NCBI GenBank assembly: GCA_002067095.1 | Contig: MVQD01000035.1 | Coordinates: 34,483 to 98,482, forward strand | Length of the DNA stretch: 64,000 nucleotides | Reading direction: 5' to 3' | From: Methanoregulaceae archaeon PtaB.Bin056 | Lineage (GTDB): Archaea > Halobacteriota > Methanomicrobia > Methanomicrobiales > Methanospirillaceae | Part shown: piece by piece, positions 36,267-44,924 of the stretch | Position numbering within the stretch: position 1 is the stretch's first letter | How the letters are laid out: every line of letters starts with the position of its first letter | The notes under the pieces: model-generated | Told to the model about the DNA's origin: nothing | What the model saw: only the letters and a program-made list of their open reading frames with translations | Database searches by the model: none | Program-made: the position numbers and the translations under genes

Positions 36267-37142
36267 TCATGTTCCCCGCCCCTCCCTCCTCCGCATGTCC
36301 CAGACCATCGTCCCGGTCGTTGCCGTTGTCTGTGACGCGTATTTCCCGTCCGTTGCCCGGGCCGCAAAATACTCCCGCATTCTTGCTTTCATAGACTCAT
36401 TGATCTCTTTTGTCGCGGAAAAGAACCCGGCAACGGTCTCAACCAACTCCTCAACGGTCTCGTCACCCTTCCAGACATCCTGCCGGATCCTGACAACCGG
36501 GTGAAACCCGTTTACGTACAGGTACATGAAGGGATACAGGAACCCATGGGATCTTTGCTGGAACTCTTCGTTGAAGAGCATGCGGTAGAGTTCATGGTAT
36601 GCTCTGTCCCAGCGCCGGTCGATCCAGCCGCTGTAGTAGCAGACACCCCTTGCTGAATCAAGCATGAGGCCGAATGTTTCAGGTGTCTGGACTGCCGGCG
36701 TCATCGACGCGATGACAAGGTCGAAGTTCTTCCGGAACCCTGCGGCATCGAGGTCGACCTCGTCCCACGAGACAAGGACGGTCCGCTCGATGCCGGCCTT
36801 CTCTTCAGCTGCCCGTTTCACCAGGTGTTTCAGCATCCCTGCGGAGAAGTCCAGTGCTGTCACCCTTGCCCCCATCTTGGCAAGCGGGATGGCAAGGGCG
36901 CCGGTGCCTGCACCGATGTCAAGCACCGTTGCGCCGTCAATCTCAAGGCCGGTCTGCCCGATAAGATCAAGCACCCCGCCAAGCCGGTCCTCCTCGCGCC
37001 CGGCCGGCTTTTTCGCAAACTGTCCGGCCCGGTTGTCCCAGAACCCGGCCTGCATCGGCCCGCCCTTCCCCTTTTGGCCGACCGTCTGCTGCCAGTATTC
37101 CGTCCAGTGCCTGCTGTTCTCACTCTGGATATTATCTGCCAT
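36267..37142 (-). CDS. SAM-dependent methyltransferase at the end of the transporter operon
   Basis: A 291-residue methyltransferase with motif I VLDIGAGTGALAIPLAKMG (about 74-92), ALDFSAGML (motif II) and FDLVIASMTPAVQTPETFGL (motif IV region). It belongs to the same family as the three tandem genes at 43986-46731. All share the opening H/W.(E/D).W, the SMTPAV..(P/D)ETF block, YYSG/YYSN, YPFMYLYV and a final GMMVW-like TMVWDMRR. The shared C-terminal half (about 190-290) is not standard for methyltransferases and should shape the substrate site. Its ATG overlaps the ATPase gene by eleven bases, so it is cotranscribed with the importer. Confidence 0.85.
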   Translation of the reverse strand: MADNIQSENSRHWTEYWQQTVGQKGKGGPMQAGFWDNRAGQFAKKPAGREEDRLGGVLDLIGQTGLEIDGATVLDIGAGTGALAIPLAKMGARVTALDFSAGMLKHLVKRAAEEKAGIERTVLVSWDEVDLDAAGFRKNFDLVIASMTPAVQTPETFGLMLDSARGVCYYSGWIDRRWDRAYHELYRMLFNEEFQQRSHGFLYPFMYLYVNGFHPVVRIRQDVWKGDETVEELVETVAGFFSATKEINESMKARMREYFAARATDGKYASQTTATTGTMVWDMRRREGRGT

Positions 37143-38913
37143 GGTTCAAATCTCCTGTCAATGGGTTCTGTTCACCTGCATGGTGGTTGTGGACATGGTC
37201 GTGGCAACAGAGCCCGATCCGCGACCCAACCAGCCTTTTCGTATGTTCGCTGCATGGGTTGAGCATCACCTCATGGGCATTGCCGATCTCCACGATCTTC
37301 CCGGCATCCATCACCGCAATCCGGTCGGCAATCTTCAGCGTTAGAGAGAGATCGTGCGAGATATAGATCATTGCAAAACCCTTCCGGTTCTGCAGTCCTT
37401 TGAGCAGGCGCAGCACATTCGCTGCCGTGGAGACATCAAGCGCCGACGTGATCTCGTCGGCAATGAGGAGCTTGGGCCTCATGACCATGGCCCGTGCAAG
37501 GGCAACCCTCTGCCTCTGGCCGCCGCTCAGTTCACCGCAGTATTTCCCGAGAAACTGGTCGGTTGCAGGGAGATACACCCATTTTAAAGCGTCTTTCGTC
37601 ATCTCCAGGCGTTCATCGGGTGTCCCTATCCTATTGATATCGAGCGGTTCCCTGACCGCGTCAAGCACCGTAAAGCGGTTGCTCGTGGAGCTGAACGGGT
37701 CCTGGAATACGATCTGGATGCCGCCGAACCTGTGGCCGTTGTTCCCTCCGTGGACCTCTTCATCAATGAACTGGACCTTTCCCGACTCAGGCCTGATGAT
37801 TCCTGCTATCACATGTGCCAGCGTGGACTTGCCGGAGCCTGTCTGGCCGACGATGGCCAGCACCTCCCCCTCGCACACTTCCATACTCACGTTATTGACC
37901 GCATGCAGGGTCTTGTTCCCGGGCAGCGGATACCTGAAGTGTACACCCTCCGTTTTGAGAAGCGTCGCAATACCTCCGCGGTGACAGGCAATCTCCCTCT
38001 CCTCGCCGCAGGGCTGAAGGGAGGGGACCGATGTCCGGCAGATATCGATGGGTTGCGTGCACCGCCCGCTGAAAGGACAGCCCTCCGGTGCGTCGTTCGT
38101 GGCAGATTCCGCCGGGATTCCCCACAGGTCCTTGTAGACGAAAATATCCGGCGTGGAATGGACGAGACCCCTTGTGTACGGATGCCGCGGGCCGTTGATG
38201 ATATCCGCTGTCGGGCCTGTTTCCACCACCCTGCCTGCATACAGGACGATAAGGCGGGATGCAAGGGAGGAGACGAACGAGAGGTCGTGCGATATGATGA
38301 TCAGGCTGTAGCCGTTCTTTTTCTGCAGATCGAACAACAGGTCCCGGACTTCTTTCCGGGTGAATGCATCGAGAGCTGATGTCACCTCGTCGAGGATAAG
38401 GATCCTGGGATCGCAGGACAGCGCCATGGCAAGAAGAACCCGTTGGCGCATGCCACCCGAGAGCTGGTGTGGAAACGATTCCCTCCAGGAAGGGTCGAGT
38501 CCGACAAGCCGGAACAGGTCCGCGCAGCGCACCTCGGCGTTTTTTGCCTGTGGATCGTGCTTCAGTATAGGTTCGATAACCTGCTGCCCGACGGTCATCA
38601 CAGGGTTCAGGGCCTCCAGGCTGTTCTGGAACACAATCGCGATCTCCTTCCAGCGGATCCTGTCCATCTCCGGCCCGGGAAGCGTGGCAAGATCCCTCCC
38701 CTTATACAAAACCGTTCCGGAAACGCTGGCATGATGATCGAGCAACCGCATGATTCCGAGTGCTGTGGTGGTCTTCCCGCTTCCGGACTCGCCGACTATC
38801 CCGAGTATCTCCCCGGCCTCCAGGGAGAACGAGATGCCGTCGACCGCCTTCACGACACTTTTATCGGTAATATAGTGACATTTCAGGTCAGTGACCTCCA
38901 GGACTGCCATCAT
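37132..38913 (-). CDS. Fused DppD-DppF-type ABC ATPase of nickel/peptide importer
   Basis: Both ATPases of an Opp/Dpp/Nik-class importer are fused in one chain of 593 residues. Domain 1 has Walker A GESGSGKTT and signature LSGGMRQRVLLAMAL, and ends with the family's Cys-rich loop (CPFSGRC, C near 300, C near 310, C near 318). Domain 2 has Walker A GQTGSGKST and signature LSGGQRQRVALARAM. The frame is open from 39228, but the ATG at 38913 follows a good AGGAGG and overlaps the permease stop (ATGA), so it is the real start. Fused DppDF proteins are known; usually the two are separate. Substrate: nickel, a metal-ligand complex or peptides. Confidence 0.9.
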   Translation of the reverse strand: MMAVLEVTDLKCHYITDKSVVKAVDGISFSLEAGEILGIVGESGSGKTTTALGIMRLLDHHASVSGTVLYKGRDLATLPGPEMDRIRWKEIAIVFQNSLEALNPVMTVGQQVIEPILKHDPQAKNAEVRCADLFRLVGLDPSWRESFPHQLSGGMRQRVLLAMALSCDPRILILDEVTSALDAFTRKEVRDLLFDLQKKNGYSLIIISHDLSFVSSLASRLIVLYAGRVVETGPTADIINGPRHPYTRGLVHSTPDIFVYKDLWGIPAESATNDAPEGCPFSGRCTQPIDICRTSVPSLQPCGEEREIACHRGGIATLLKTEGVHFRYPLPGNKTLHAVNNVSMEVCEGEVLAIVGQTGSGKSTLAHVIAGIIRPESGKVQFIDEEVHGGNNGHRFGGIQIVFQDPFSSTSNRFTVLDAVREPLDINRIGTPDERLEMTKDALKWVYLPATDQFLGKYCGELSGGQRQRVALARAMVMRPKLLIADEITSALDVSTAANVLRLLKGLQNRKGFAMIYISHDLSLTLKIADRIAVMDAGKIVEIGNAHEVMLNPCSEHTKRLVGSRIGLCCHDHVHNHHAGEQNPLTGDLNHGR

Positions 38914-39827
38914 GAACCTCCTTCCTGCCGGATACGGGGATCGAGCACTCGTTCGAGGTCGCGGCTTATGAAGGCGAGGCAGAGCAGGAGGACAATCAAT
39001 GCCGCCAGGGGAGGGAGGAGCCACCACTGCCAGTATGGCGTGAAATAGATTGACCTGAACCCGGTTGCGTAATTCAGCATCATCCCCCAGCTCTTCGAGG
39101 TCGGGTCGCCGAGCCCCAGAAACGCGAGCCCCGTCTCTGCGACGATGGCGTACGATGTGATGCTGATAATGAGGACAAAGAGGATAGGGAGAATCTCCGG
39201 AAGGATGTGCCGCCGCAACAGGTACCACGGGGTAGCCCCGTAATTCTTCGCGGCGATGATATACGCATTTTTCTTGACCGACAGCGTCTGGGAACGGGCG
39301 ATTCTTGCTGGTTTCGCCCAGCTGAAAAATACAAGAATAATGATCACATTAAAAATACTCGGCCCCATGAATGCGGAGATGACCACGAGGAGCGGAAAAC
39401 TGGGAAGGGCCATCAGGACATCGACGCTCCGCATCACGAGTTGATCCGTGGCCCCGCCGAGATACCCGGCCAGTATCCCCAGTGCCCCCCCTCCAAGTCC
39501 GGCGATGCAGGCGACAGCAAGGCCTATGAAGAGGCTCATCCGGGCACCGTAACATATCTGGGACCAGATATCCATCCCCAGTTCGTCGGTGCCTAGCAGG
39601 TGGTCCGGGCCTGGCGGTTCAAGCGATCCCCCCGTGATTTTTCCGGGCGGATATACGGAGAGCAGTGGCGCAAAAATCGCCATCATGAGTATCATGGCGA
39701 TTCCGAACAACCCGATCTTGCCCTCCAGGCTGAACTTTGCATACGTGTTCGCTAAATGAGTGAATGTGCCCCGGCGGTATGGCAGTTTTATAATGTTTAT
39801 ATTAACAGCGGTTTGTTCAGCAGGCAT
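38910..39827 (-). CDS. NikC/DppC-type permease
   Basis: A 305-residue permease of the OppC/NikC class. It has an N-terminal helix (about 38-58), then a periplasmic loop with PPGPDHLLGTDELGMDIWSQICYGARMSL, the family hallmark (GTD..G.D..S....G.R.SL). Five more helices follow, with the EAA-like cytoplasmic loop AAKNYGATPWYLLRRHILPEILP. It pairs with the NikB-type permease encoded ten bases upstream. The last codons overlap the ATPase start. Confidence 0.9.
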   Translation of the reverse strand: MPAEQTAVNINIIKLPYRRGTFTHLANTYAKFSLEGKIGLFGIAMILMMAIFAPLLSVYPPGKITGGSLEPPGPDHLLGTDELGMDIWSQICYGARMSLFIGLAVACIAGLGGGALGILAGYLGGATDQLVMRSVDVLMALPSFPLLVVISAFMGPSIFNVIIILVFFSWAKPARIARSQTLSVKKNAYIIAAKNYGATPWYLLRRHILPEILPILFVLIISITSYAIVAETGLAFLGLGDPTSKSWGMMLNYATGFRSIYFTPYWQWWLLPPLAALIVLLLCLAFISRDLERVLDPRIRQEGGS

Positions 39828-39837
39828 ACCCGTTCAC

Positions 39838-40824
39838 CTATTCGTCGACCCTCGGATCAAGCTTCTGGTAGACGCGGTCGACAACCAGGTTGCAGAGAAG
39901 GATGGAGACTGCCACGACCAGCAGGATTCCCTGGATCAACGGATAATCGCGGCCTACCACGGCGGTTCTGAGCGTCGACCCGATCCCGGGGTAACGAAAG
40001 ACGCTCTCCACAAGCACAGCCCCTCCGATGAGCATCCCGATCATGAAACCGGTCCTTGTCACGACCGGAAGAAGGGCGTTCCTTAAAGCATGGCGGGTCC
40101 AGACGATGTGTTCGCCCAGCCCCTTTGCCCTGGCAGTGCGGATATAGTCCTTTGTGGAGACGGTGATCAGCGTATTCCGCGTGAGGAGATACACCCCTGT
40201 CAGTTGAGCGAGGGCAAGGGTGATGATAGGGAGAAATGCATGATATGCGATATCTCTGGCCTGATCAAGGATGCTGTCATAGTGCGCAAACGGTGTGACC
40301 GCCCCTGCCAGCGGGAATATCCTGAAGAACACGCAGAAGATCAGGAGGAGGATGAGGCCGAGTAGGAATGAGGGGATCTCTGCAAAAGCGATAAGGCCGG
40401 TCATCATCAGCCGGTCCGATCCCTTCCTGCGGTTTCTGGCCGAGATAGTTCCGAGCAGGACGCCTGCGATCGTGCTGATGACGGTTGCACAGAGGACTAT
40501 CAATATCGTCCATGGCAGGTGGAGGAGGATCACATCGGTGACCGGCATCTTGTACTGGATGCTCTTGCCGAGGTCCCCGTGCACAAGGTTTGACAGGTAT
40601 ACTACGAACTGTTCATGCAACGGGAGGTCCAGTCCATAATAATGGGAGTAATACTCGCGCTGCTCCTCTGTCATGATGATCACGTCCTCCCCCTGGACAT
40701 CCGAGGAAATGGTCGAGAACGGGTCTCCCGGCATCATGCGGGGCAGGAAAAAATTGAGGGCCAGTATTACCAGGAGAGTTATTACGAACCTGGAGAGGAT
40801 TACTTCCCTGTTTTTTTCGCTCAT
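39838..40824 (-). CDS. NikB/DppB-type permease
   Basis: A 328-residue permease of the OppB/NikB class with six predicted helices. Marks of the class are the N-terminal LNFFLPRMMPGDPF, YGLDLPLHEQFVVYLSNLVHGDLGKSI, and the loop ARAKGLGEHIVWTRHALRNALLPV containing the EAA motif. It has a GSTLRTAVVGRDYPLIQG end block. The gap to the receptor gene upstream is 295 bases (40825-41119), unusually long within an operon. No gene or terminator was recognised in it. Confidence 0.9.
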   Translation of the reverse strand: MSEKNREVILSRFVITLLVILALNFFLPRMMPGDPFSTISSDVQGEDVIIMTEEQREYYSHYYGLDLPLHEQFVVYLSNLVHGDLGKSIQYKMPVTDVILLHLPWTILIVLCATVISTIAGVLLGTISARNRRKGSDRLMMTGLIAFAEIPSFLLGLILLLIFCVFFRIFPLAGAVTPFAHYDSILDQARDIAYHAFLPIITLALAQLTGVYLLTRNTLITVSTKDYIRTARAKGLGEHIVWTRHALRNALLPVVTRTGFMIGMLIGGAVLVESVFRYPGIGSTLRTAVVGRDYPLIQGILLVVAVSILLCNLVVDRVYQKLDPRVDE

Positions 40825-41119
40825 CTGCCTTTAACCGTCCGGATCTTCATAACACTGAATGGTGCGGGTTCGGATTTGAGTGTGCCAGCAGCGAAAATGG
40901 TACGGAGAGTCCCGGATTCTTTCCTTTTCCACCCGGTAAAAAAACCCGGGTCTCGAAAGAAAGTCCATGGGATATGGCACAGGACTCCGCCAGTGCAAGG
41001 CAAAGACGGATGTGTCTTCCCCGCGCCGATATCCCTCGCGGATTTGTTGCCGGGATCTCCCCGACAAACGTGCCGATTGTTTCCCGTGGGAATTTCCATG
41101 ACTCGCACACATATCCGGG

Positions 41120-42757
41120 CTACCGTTTTGCGGCTAATCCTTCCCTCACGAGATACGACAGCTTGCTCTGCGTCCGTGCGTGGTGGTCGTACATGTTCAT
41201 CCATTCGTCATAGGTCGAAATGGGCCATGCATCGATACTCGTGGTGTAGAACAGCGGGATCGTCGGAACGTCTTCCGAAAGTATGCGCTGCATGTCGAAG
41301 ACGATCTGCTTCCGCTTCGCATCATCCAGTTCCACCAGTTCCTTTGCGGCAAGGGCGTTCAGGTTGTCATTGTGATACCCGAAGACCGCTGCCAGCGGGG
41401 CGACGCCGCTGGCCGATCCCGATGCGGTATCGCTGTATCTCGTGCGCAGGTAGTCGGCATCCTGCCCCCATCCTCCGAACCCGGCGATGAGAAGCTCAAA
41501 GTCGCCTTTCTTCAAATTGGCATCACGCGATTTGCTCTCGAGTGCCTTTACCTGGATGTCGATGCCGGCATCCTTCAGCCGCTCCTTGATCAGCTCACCG
41601 ATTCTGACCTCCTCGCTTCCAAGGCTGAGAGTATACGAGAGTTTTTTTCCGTCCTTTTCTCGGATCCCGTCACCATCGTTGTCCTTCCAGCCGGCCCTGT
41701 CGAGAAGCGCCCGTGCCTGGACCACGTCGAACTTGTACTGAGGCTGGTCGGAATTGTACCAGATATGGTCATCAGGGAGGATACCCATGTTGCCCGGCTT
41801 TCCCGCACCCCGCTGGATCTTCTCGACCAGTTCGTTCCGATCGATTGCATACGCAAAGGCCTGTCGGACATTCCGGTCGCCCAGCTCGGGGCACTTTTTC
41901 ATGTTGAAATAGAATTCGTATCCCCAGAAAGCAGGTTGCTCTACAAGCCTTATTGCCGGATTGTTCTTGAACCTGTCAAGCACGTCCGGCGTGATACTGG
42001 TGAAATCGATCTCACCCTGTTCGAAGGCGATCAGCGCATCGCTGACGGGAATGAATTCAACGGTCTTGATTGCGGGCTTTGGCCCCCAGAACCCGTCATA
42101 TGCGACGAAACGGTAGGAACCGTGTTCTTTGTTGTATTCTGCGAGTGTATACGGCCCCGTCCCGATTACTGCCGCAGAGTCGAGGAATGTTGTCGGGTCA
42201 TAGACACTGCTGTAGATGTGTTGGGGGATAATCTTGAAACTCGCGAGTTTGTAAAGGAAGGTGGAGATCGGCCGGACGAGCACGAACTTCACGGTGTTAT
42301 CGTCTATTACCTCGACGCGATCGATAATCCCGTCCTCTATTCCGCCGGATATGGGGACGTGGCCTTTCTCGTACTCAACCGTGAATTTTACGTCTTTTGC
42401 AGTAAAAGGAGACCCGTCCTGCCACCTGACATTCTTCCGGAGTTTGAACGTATATTCCTTGCCGTCAGGGCTCACCGTCCAGCTCTCGGCGAGCCACGGT
42501 ATCAGCCCCTTCTCATCCCTCTCGAGCAGGCTGTCGAAGATCATGGTCACCTTGGAAGACCCCGGGCCTCTCGGGTAGATCGTGAATGGCTGGGGATACC
42601 CGTAATCCCCCCCGGCAAGGTGGACGACGTCCGCGCTTCGTGCAGGTGTTGCCGTGTTGCCTGTGGTCTTCGAGCTTCCCTCCGACACACAGCCCGCCAG
42701 CATCACGGCCAGGCATACGAATGCAACCGAAATAAGTATAATTCCGCGTTTTTTCAT
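41120..42757 (-). CDS. NikA/DppA-type lipoprotein receptor
   Basis: An extracytoplasmic receptor of 545 residues (SBP family 5), starting at ATG 42757 after GGAGGGAG. The frame is open further upstream but the signal begins here. The lipobox LAGC puts the lipid-bound Cys at 23. The body shows WLAESWTVSPDGKEYTFKLRKNVRWQDGSPF (about 100-130 region), the FAYAIDRNELVEKIQRGAGKPGNMGI block and AGFGGWGQDADYLRTRYS. Proteins of this family bind peptides, nickel-ligand complexes or metallophores. There is no test in sequence alone. It is 31 bases after the FmdE-family gene, so the FmdE protein heads the importer operon. Confidence 0.9.
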   Translation of the reverse strand: MKKRGIILISVAFVCLAVMLAGCVSEGSSKTTGNTATPARSADVVHLAGGDYGYPQPFTIYPRGPGSSKVTMIFDSLLERDEKGLIPWLAESWTVSPDGKEYTFKLRKNVRWQDGSPFTAKDVKFTVEYEKGHVPISGGIEDGIIDRVEVIDDNTVKFVLVRPISTFLYKLASFKIIPQHIYSSVYDPTTFLDSAAVIGTGPYTLAEYNKEHGSYRFVAYDGFWGPKPAIKTVEFIPVSDALIAFEQGEIDFTSITPDVLDRFKNNPAIRLVEQPAFWGYEFYFNMKKCPELGDRNVRQAFAYAIDRNELVEKIQRGAGKPGNMGILPDDHIWYNSDQPQYKFDVVQARALLDRAGWKDNDGDGIREKDGKKLSYTLSLGSEEVRIGELIKERLKDAGIDIQVKALESKSRDANLKKGDFELLIAGFGGWGQDADYLRTRYSDTASGSASGVAPLAAVFGYHNDNLNALAAKELVELDDAKRKQIVFDMQRILSEDVPTIPLFYTTSIDAWPISTYDEWMNMYDHHARTQSKLSYLVREGLAAKR

Positions 42758-42788
42758 GACAATCTCCCTCCATATGGGATGGTTCCCC

Positions 42789-43454
42789 TCACCAACCCCT
42801 CGAGTATTCGTCAAAGCATGGGATACAGACAAAGCCTCCGTCCTGGACCCGCGCCCGCGATTCTGCAACCATCTCCCCGCATTTCGAACATTTCACGGAG
42901 TTAAAGAGCCGGGCCTTGCCCGGAATTTCAATTTTTACATGCTTCACATCGAAGTACTTGTCGGCAGGCCCGGCGAGCATGCGATCGATATCCTCCTGCA
43001 TCAGAGAGCGCATCTTCTGCATCTCCTCGGGAGTGGCTTTTTTTCTCCTGACTCTTTCCCGGATTTTCTTCAATGCGGGGTCACCCTCACCTTCCCTTTC
43101 CTTCATCGAGATTCTCACGGCATCGTTCGTCACCCGGTTGATGAACGTATACACGTGCTTGCCGTAATTACGGAAGATGAGGTTGCCTTTCCCCATGGTA
43201 CAGCCAGTAACGACCTGTATCGCATCGATACCGCAGGCATCGTTCTCGACAATGGCAACGAGTTGCTCGTCGACGTCCCTCCCGGAACGCAGTTCTCTGA
43301 TTGCAATTTTTGCAGCACAATACCCGAGGGTCACGCCCGGACATAGATGCCCGTGGAATTTCACGACTTCGGAGAACGGCGCTACCGGCGGATCGGGAGG
43401 TTTCAATCCAGCACTTTCGGAACCTGACGTATCGTCCATGCACATTGTTATCAC
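42789..43454 (-). CDS. FmdE-family protein with C-terminal zinc finger
   Basis: A protein of up to 221 residues (ATGs at 43454, 43445 and 43439 are all possible starts). The FmdE core has FHGHLCPGVTLGYCAAKIA (about 33-51), CGIDAIQVVTGCTMGKGNL (about 72-90) and the NRVTNDAVRI strand. A treble-clef-type zinc finger ends the chain, CSKC near 194-197 and CIPC near 212-215, as in the structurally known two-domain FmdE proteins. His and Cys of HGHLCPG are intact here, unlike in the small FmdE at 15674-16117. Its place as first gene of a nickel/peptide-type importer operon suggests that it handles or senses the imported metal. Confidence 0.87.
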   Translation of the reverse strand: MITMCMDDTSGSESAGLKPPDPPVAPFSEVVKFHGHLCPGVTLGYCAAKIAIRELRSGRDVDEQLVAIVENDACGIDAIQVVTGCTMGKGNLIFRNYGKHVYTFINRVTNDAVRISMKEREGEGDPALKKIRERVRRKKATPEEMQKMRSLMQEDIDRMLAGPADKYFDVKHVKIEIPGKARLFNSVKCSKCGEMVAESRARVQDGGFVCIPCFDEYSRGW

Positions 43455-43482
43455 ATACTTTCATCGAGGTAATACGAAATAA

Positions 43483-43497
43483 ACTTATTTAATATTT
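43483..43497 (-). promoter_or_regulatory. TATA-like box of the FmdE-importer operon
   Basis: On the minus strand an ATATTAAATAAG stretch lies about 30-45 bases before the candidate ATGs at 43454-43439, within a long AT-rich region (43485-43545). Confidence 0.45.
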
Positions 43498-43985
43498 TTT
43501 TTCTTATTCCATAAATAATGAATTATATAATGTATATTTATTTCAGTACTTCTCATGGTTTTTTATGAATTCAGTGAAGAGAGTGCGCCTTATTGACAGC
43601 GCGGGTTCATAGAGAATGATCATCCTGCATTTGCCGTGATATGTTCATGGAAAAGGTCCATTCGAGACCGCCGGGCACGGGAAGACCGGAATGATTTGTT
43701 GCTCCAGGGTTGATTATCCCGGAAAGGACCTATCATTCAGGATGCCGATTAAATTCCGATGGCAACCGGCGTTGCAGCAATGGATAGGTCTGGTGCAGGC
43801 GGCAGTATGGCAGGTTTATCCCCTTCGTTCGCAGTTCGAACCGCCACATCCATGGGAATAACTAAGACCTTGCGTGAAGAGGGGCAGCCCCTCCTGTTCC
43901 GGCCTGCTGACGGTCGAAAACCGACCGTTCCGGAATGAAAGTGCTTACAAAACCGGAAAAATCGAGGAAACCCTCCTCGTTCGGT
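43498..43985. other. Gap between methyltransferase trio and FmdE operon
   Basis: No gene is seen. The first 60 bases are AT-rich and belong to the FmdE-operon promoter. Between 43870 and 43980 several hairpins occur: GAGGGG-CAG-CCCCTC at 43877-43891, an ACGGTCG/CGACCGT pair near 43909-43928, and the terminator described separately. Confidence 0.45.
43957..43979 (-). terminator. Hairpin plus T-run after the methyltransferase trio
   Basis: On the minus strand CGAGGA pairs with TCCTCG around a five-base loop (43963-43979), followed by ATTTTT. It lies seven bases after the stop codon at 43986-43988, in the form of an intrinsic terminator. Confidence 0.6.
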
Positions 43986-44909
43986 TCATGCTTTTTCCCG
44001 GGTATCCACCGACCATACCATCATGCCGCGGTAGGTCTCGGACTTGGAGCGGTACTTGCCATCCGGCGAGGCGTCCCTGTAAAATCCCCTGATCTTCTCC
44101 TTTTCCCCTTCGGTAAGTTCGCGGCGGCGCTCAAGTCTTCCAATTGTACGATCGGCGGCCTCGTTCCAGTCCTGTTCCCTTTTTCTCGTATCATGGGTCA
44201 GCGTGAGCAGCGGTCGGTATCCGAGCGTGTAAAGATACATGAACGGGTACACAAGACCGGGGCCTGGTCCGTGTTCATGGCCTGCGGGCCCGTGATCGTG
44301 GTCCCTCATGCCCGGGTCGTGGACCTGGCTCGCATTCATCTCCCCAAGGATCTTGTGCAGTTCCTGGTGTGCGCTGTTACCCATGTCGCGTTGTATGAAA
44401 TTGCTGTAATAACAGTACTTCCTCGAGCAGGCCATCATCCGGTCGAACGTCTCAAGATCCCTGACCGCAGGGGTCATGGACGCGATGACGAGGTCGAATT
44501 TGTTCCTGAACCCGAGCTTGCCGATATCCGCCGTATACCATGACCCCTCCATGACCCTGATCTCCAGTTTCTCTTTCTTTGCCGTTTCCCGGAGCCGGTC
44601 GAGCATCCCCGAGGCGATGTCAAGCGACGTGACCCTCGCACCGGCCTTTGCAAGGGGGATGGAGAGGGTTCCCGGTCCGCAGCCGATATCAAGGACCGCA
44701 GCTCCTTTGGGGTTAAACCCTGCTTTCTTCAGGAGTTTGAAGATTTCTGTCGCTCTTTTCTTCCTTTTTTCGTCGTCCCCCGCTTTTCCGAAATGCTCCG
44801 AACGCTGGTTCCAGCGGGCTGCCTGCGTCTCGTCGCCGGTCCTGTCGTATTTCTTCACCGATGCTTTCCACAGGTCGGCCCAGCATTTTGCATTGTCGTT
44901 TTTCGCCAT
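43986..44909 (-). CDS. SAM-dependent methyltransferase, tandem copy 3, His-rich loop
   Basis: A 307-residue member of the tandem methyltransferase family: VLDIGCGPGTLSIPLAKAG (motif I, about 79-97), SLDIASGML, FDLVIASMTPAVRDLETFDRMMACSRKYC and the family C-terminus YPFMYLYTLGYRP to GMMVW. Unique to this copy is a His-rich insertion at about 197-213 (HDHGPAGHEHGPGP), which looks able to bind a transition metal. The substrate is unknown. It is the last gene of a three-gene run (gap of 15 bases to the previous one) and is followed by a hairpin terminator. Confidence 0.85.
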   Translation of the reverse strand: MAKNDNAKCWADLWKASVKKYDRTGDETQAARWNQRSEHFGKAGDDEKRKKRATEIFKLLKKAGFNPKGAAVLDIGCGPGTLSIPLAKAGARVTSLDIASGMLDRLRETAKKEKLEIRVMEGSWYTADIGKLGFRNKFDLVIASMTPAVRDLETFDRMMACSRKYCYYSNFIQRDMGNSAHQELHKILGEMNASQVHDPGMRDHDHGPAGHEHGPGPGLVYPFMYLYTLGYRPLLTLTHDTRKREQDWNEAADRTIGRLERRRELTEGEKEKIRGFYRDASPDGKYRSKSETYRGMMVWSVDTREKA

Positions 44910-44924
44910 GTTGCAGCTTCCTTT

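Noticed and set aside
41180..42904. Long + strand frame (574 codons) opposite the NikA-type receptor
   Set aside because: The opposite strand encodes a full-length, motif-complete receptor; the antisense frame is a GC-skew shadow.
43800..43860. GGTTCGAA-like sequence suggesting a tRNA T-arm
   Set aside because: No matching acceptor, D-arm or anticodon stem is found on either strand.
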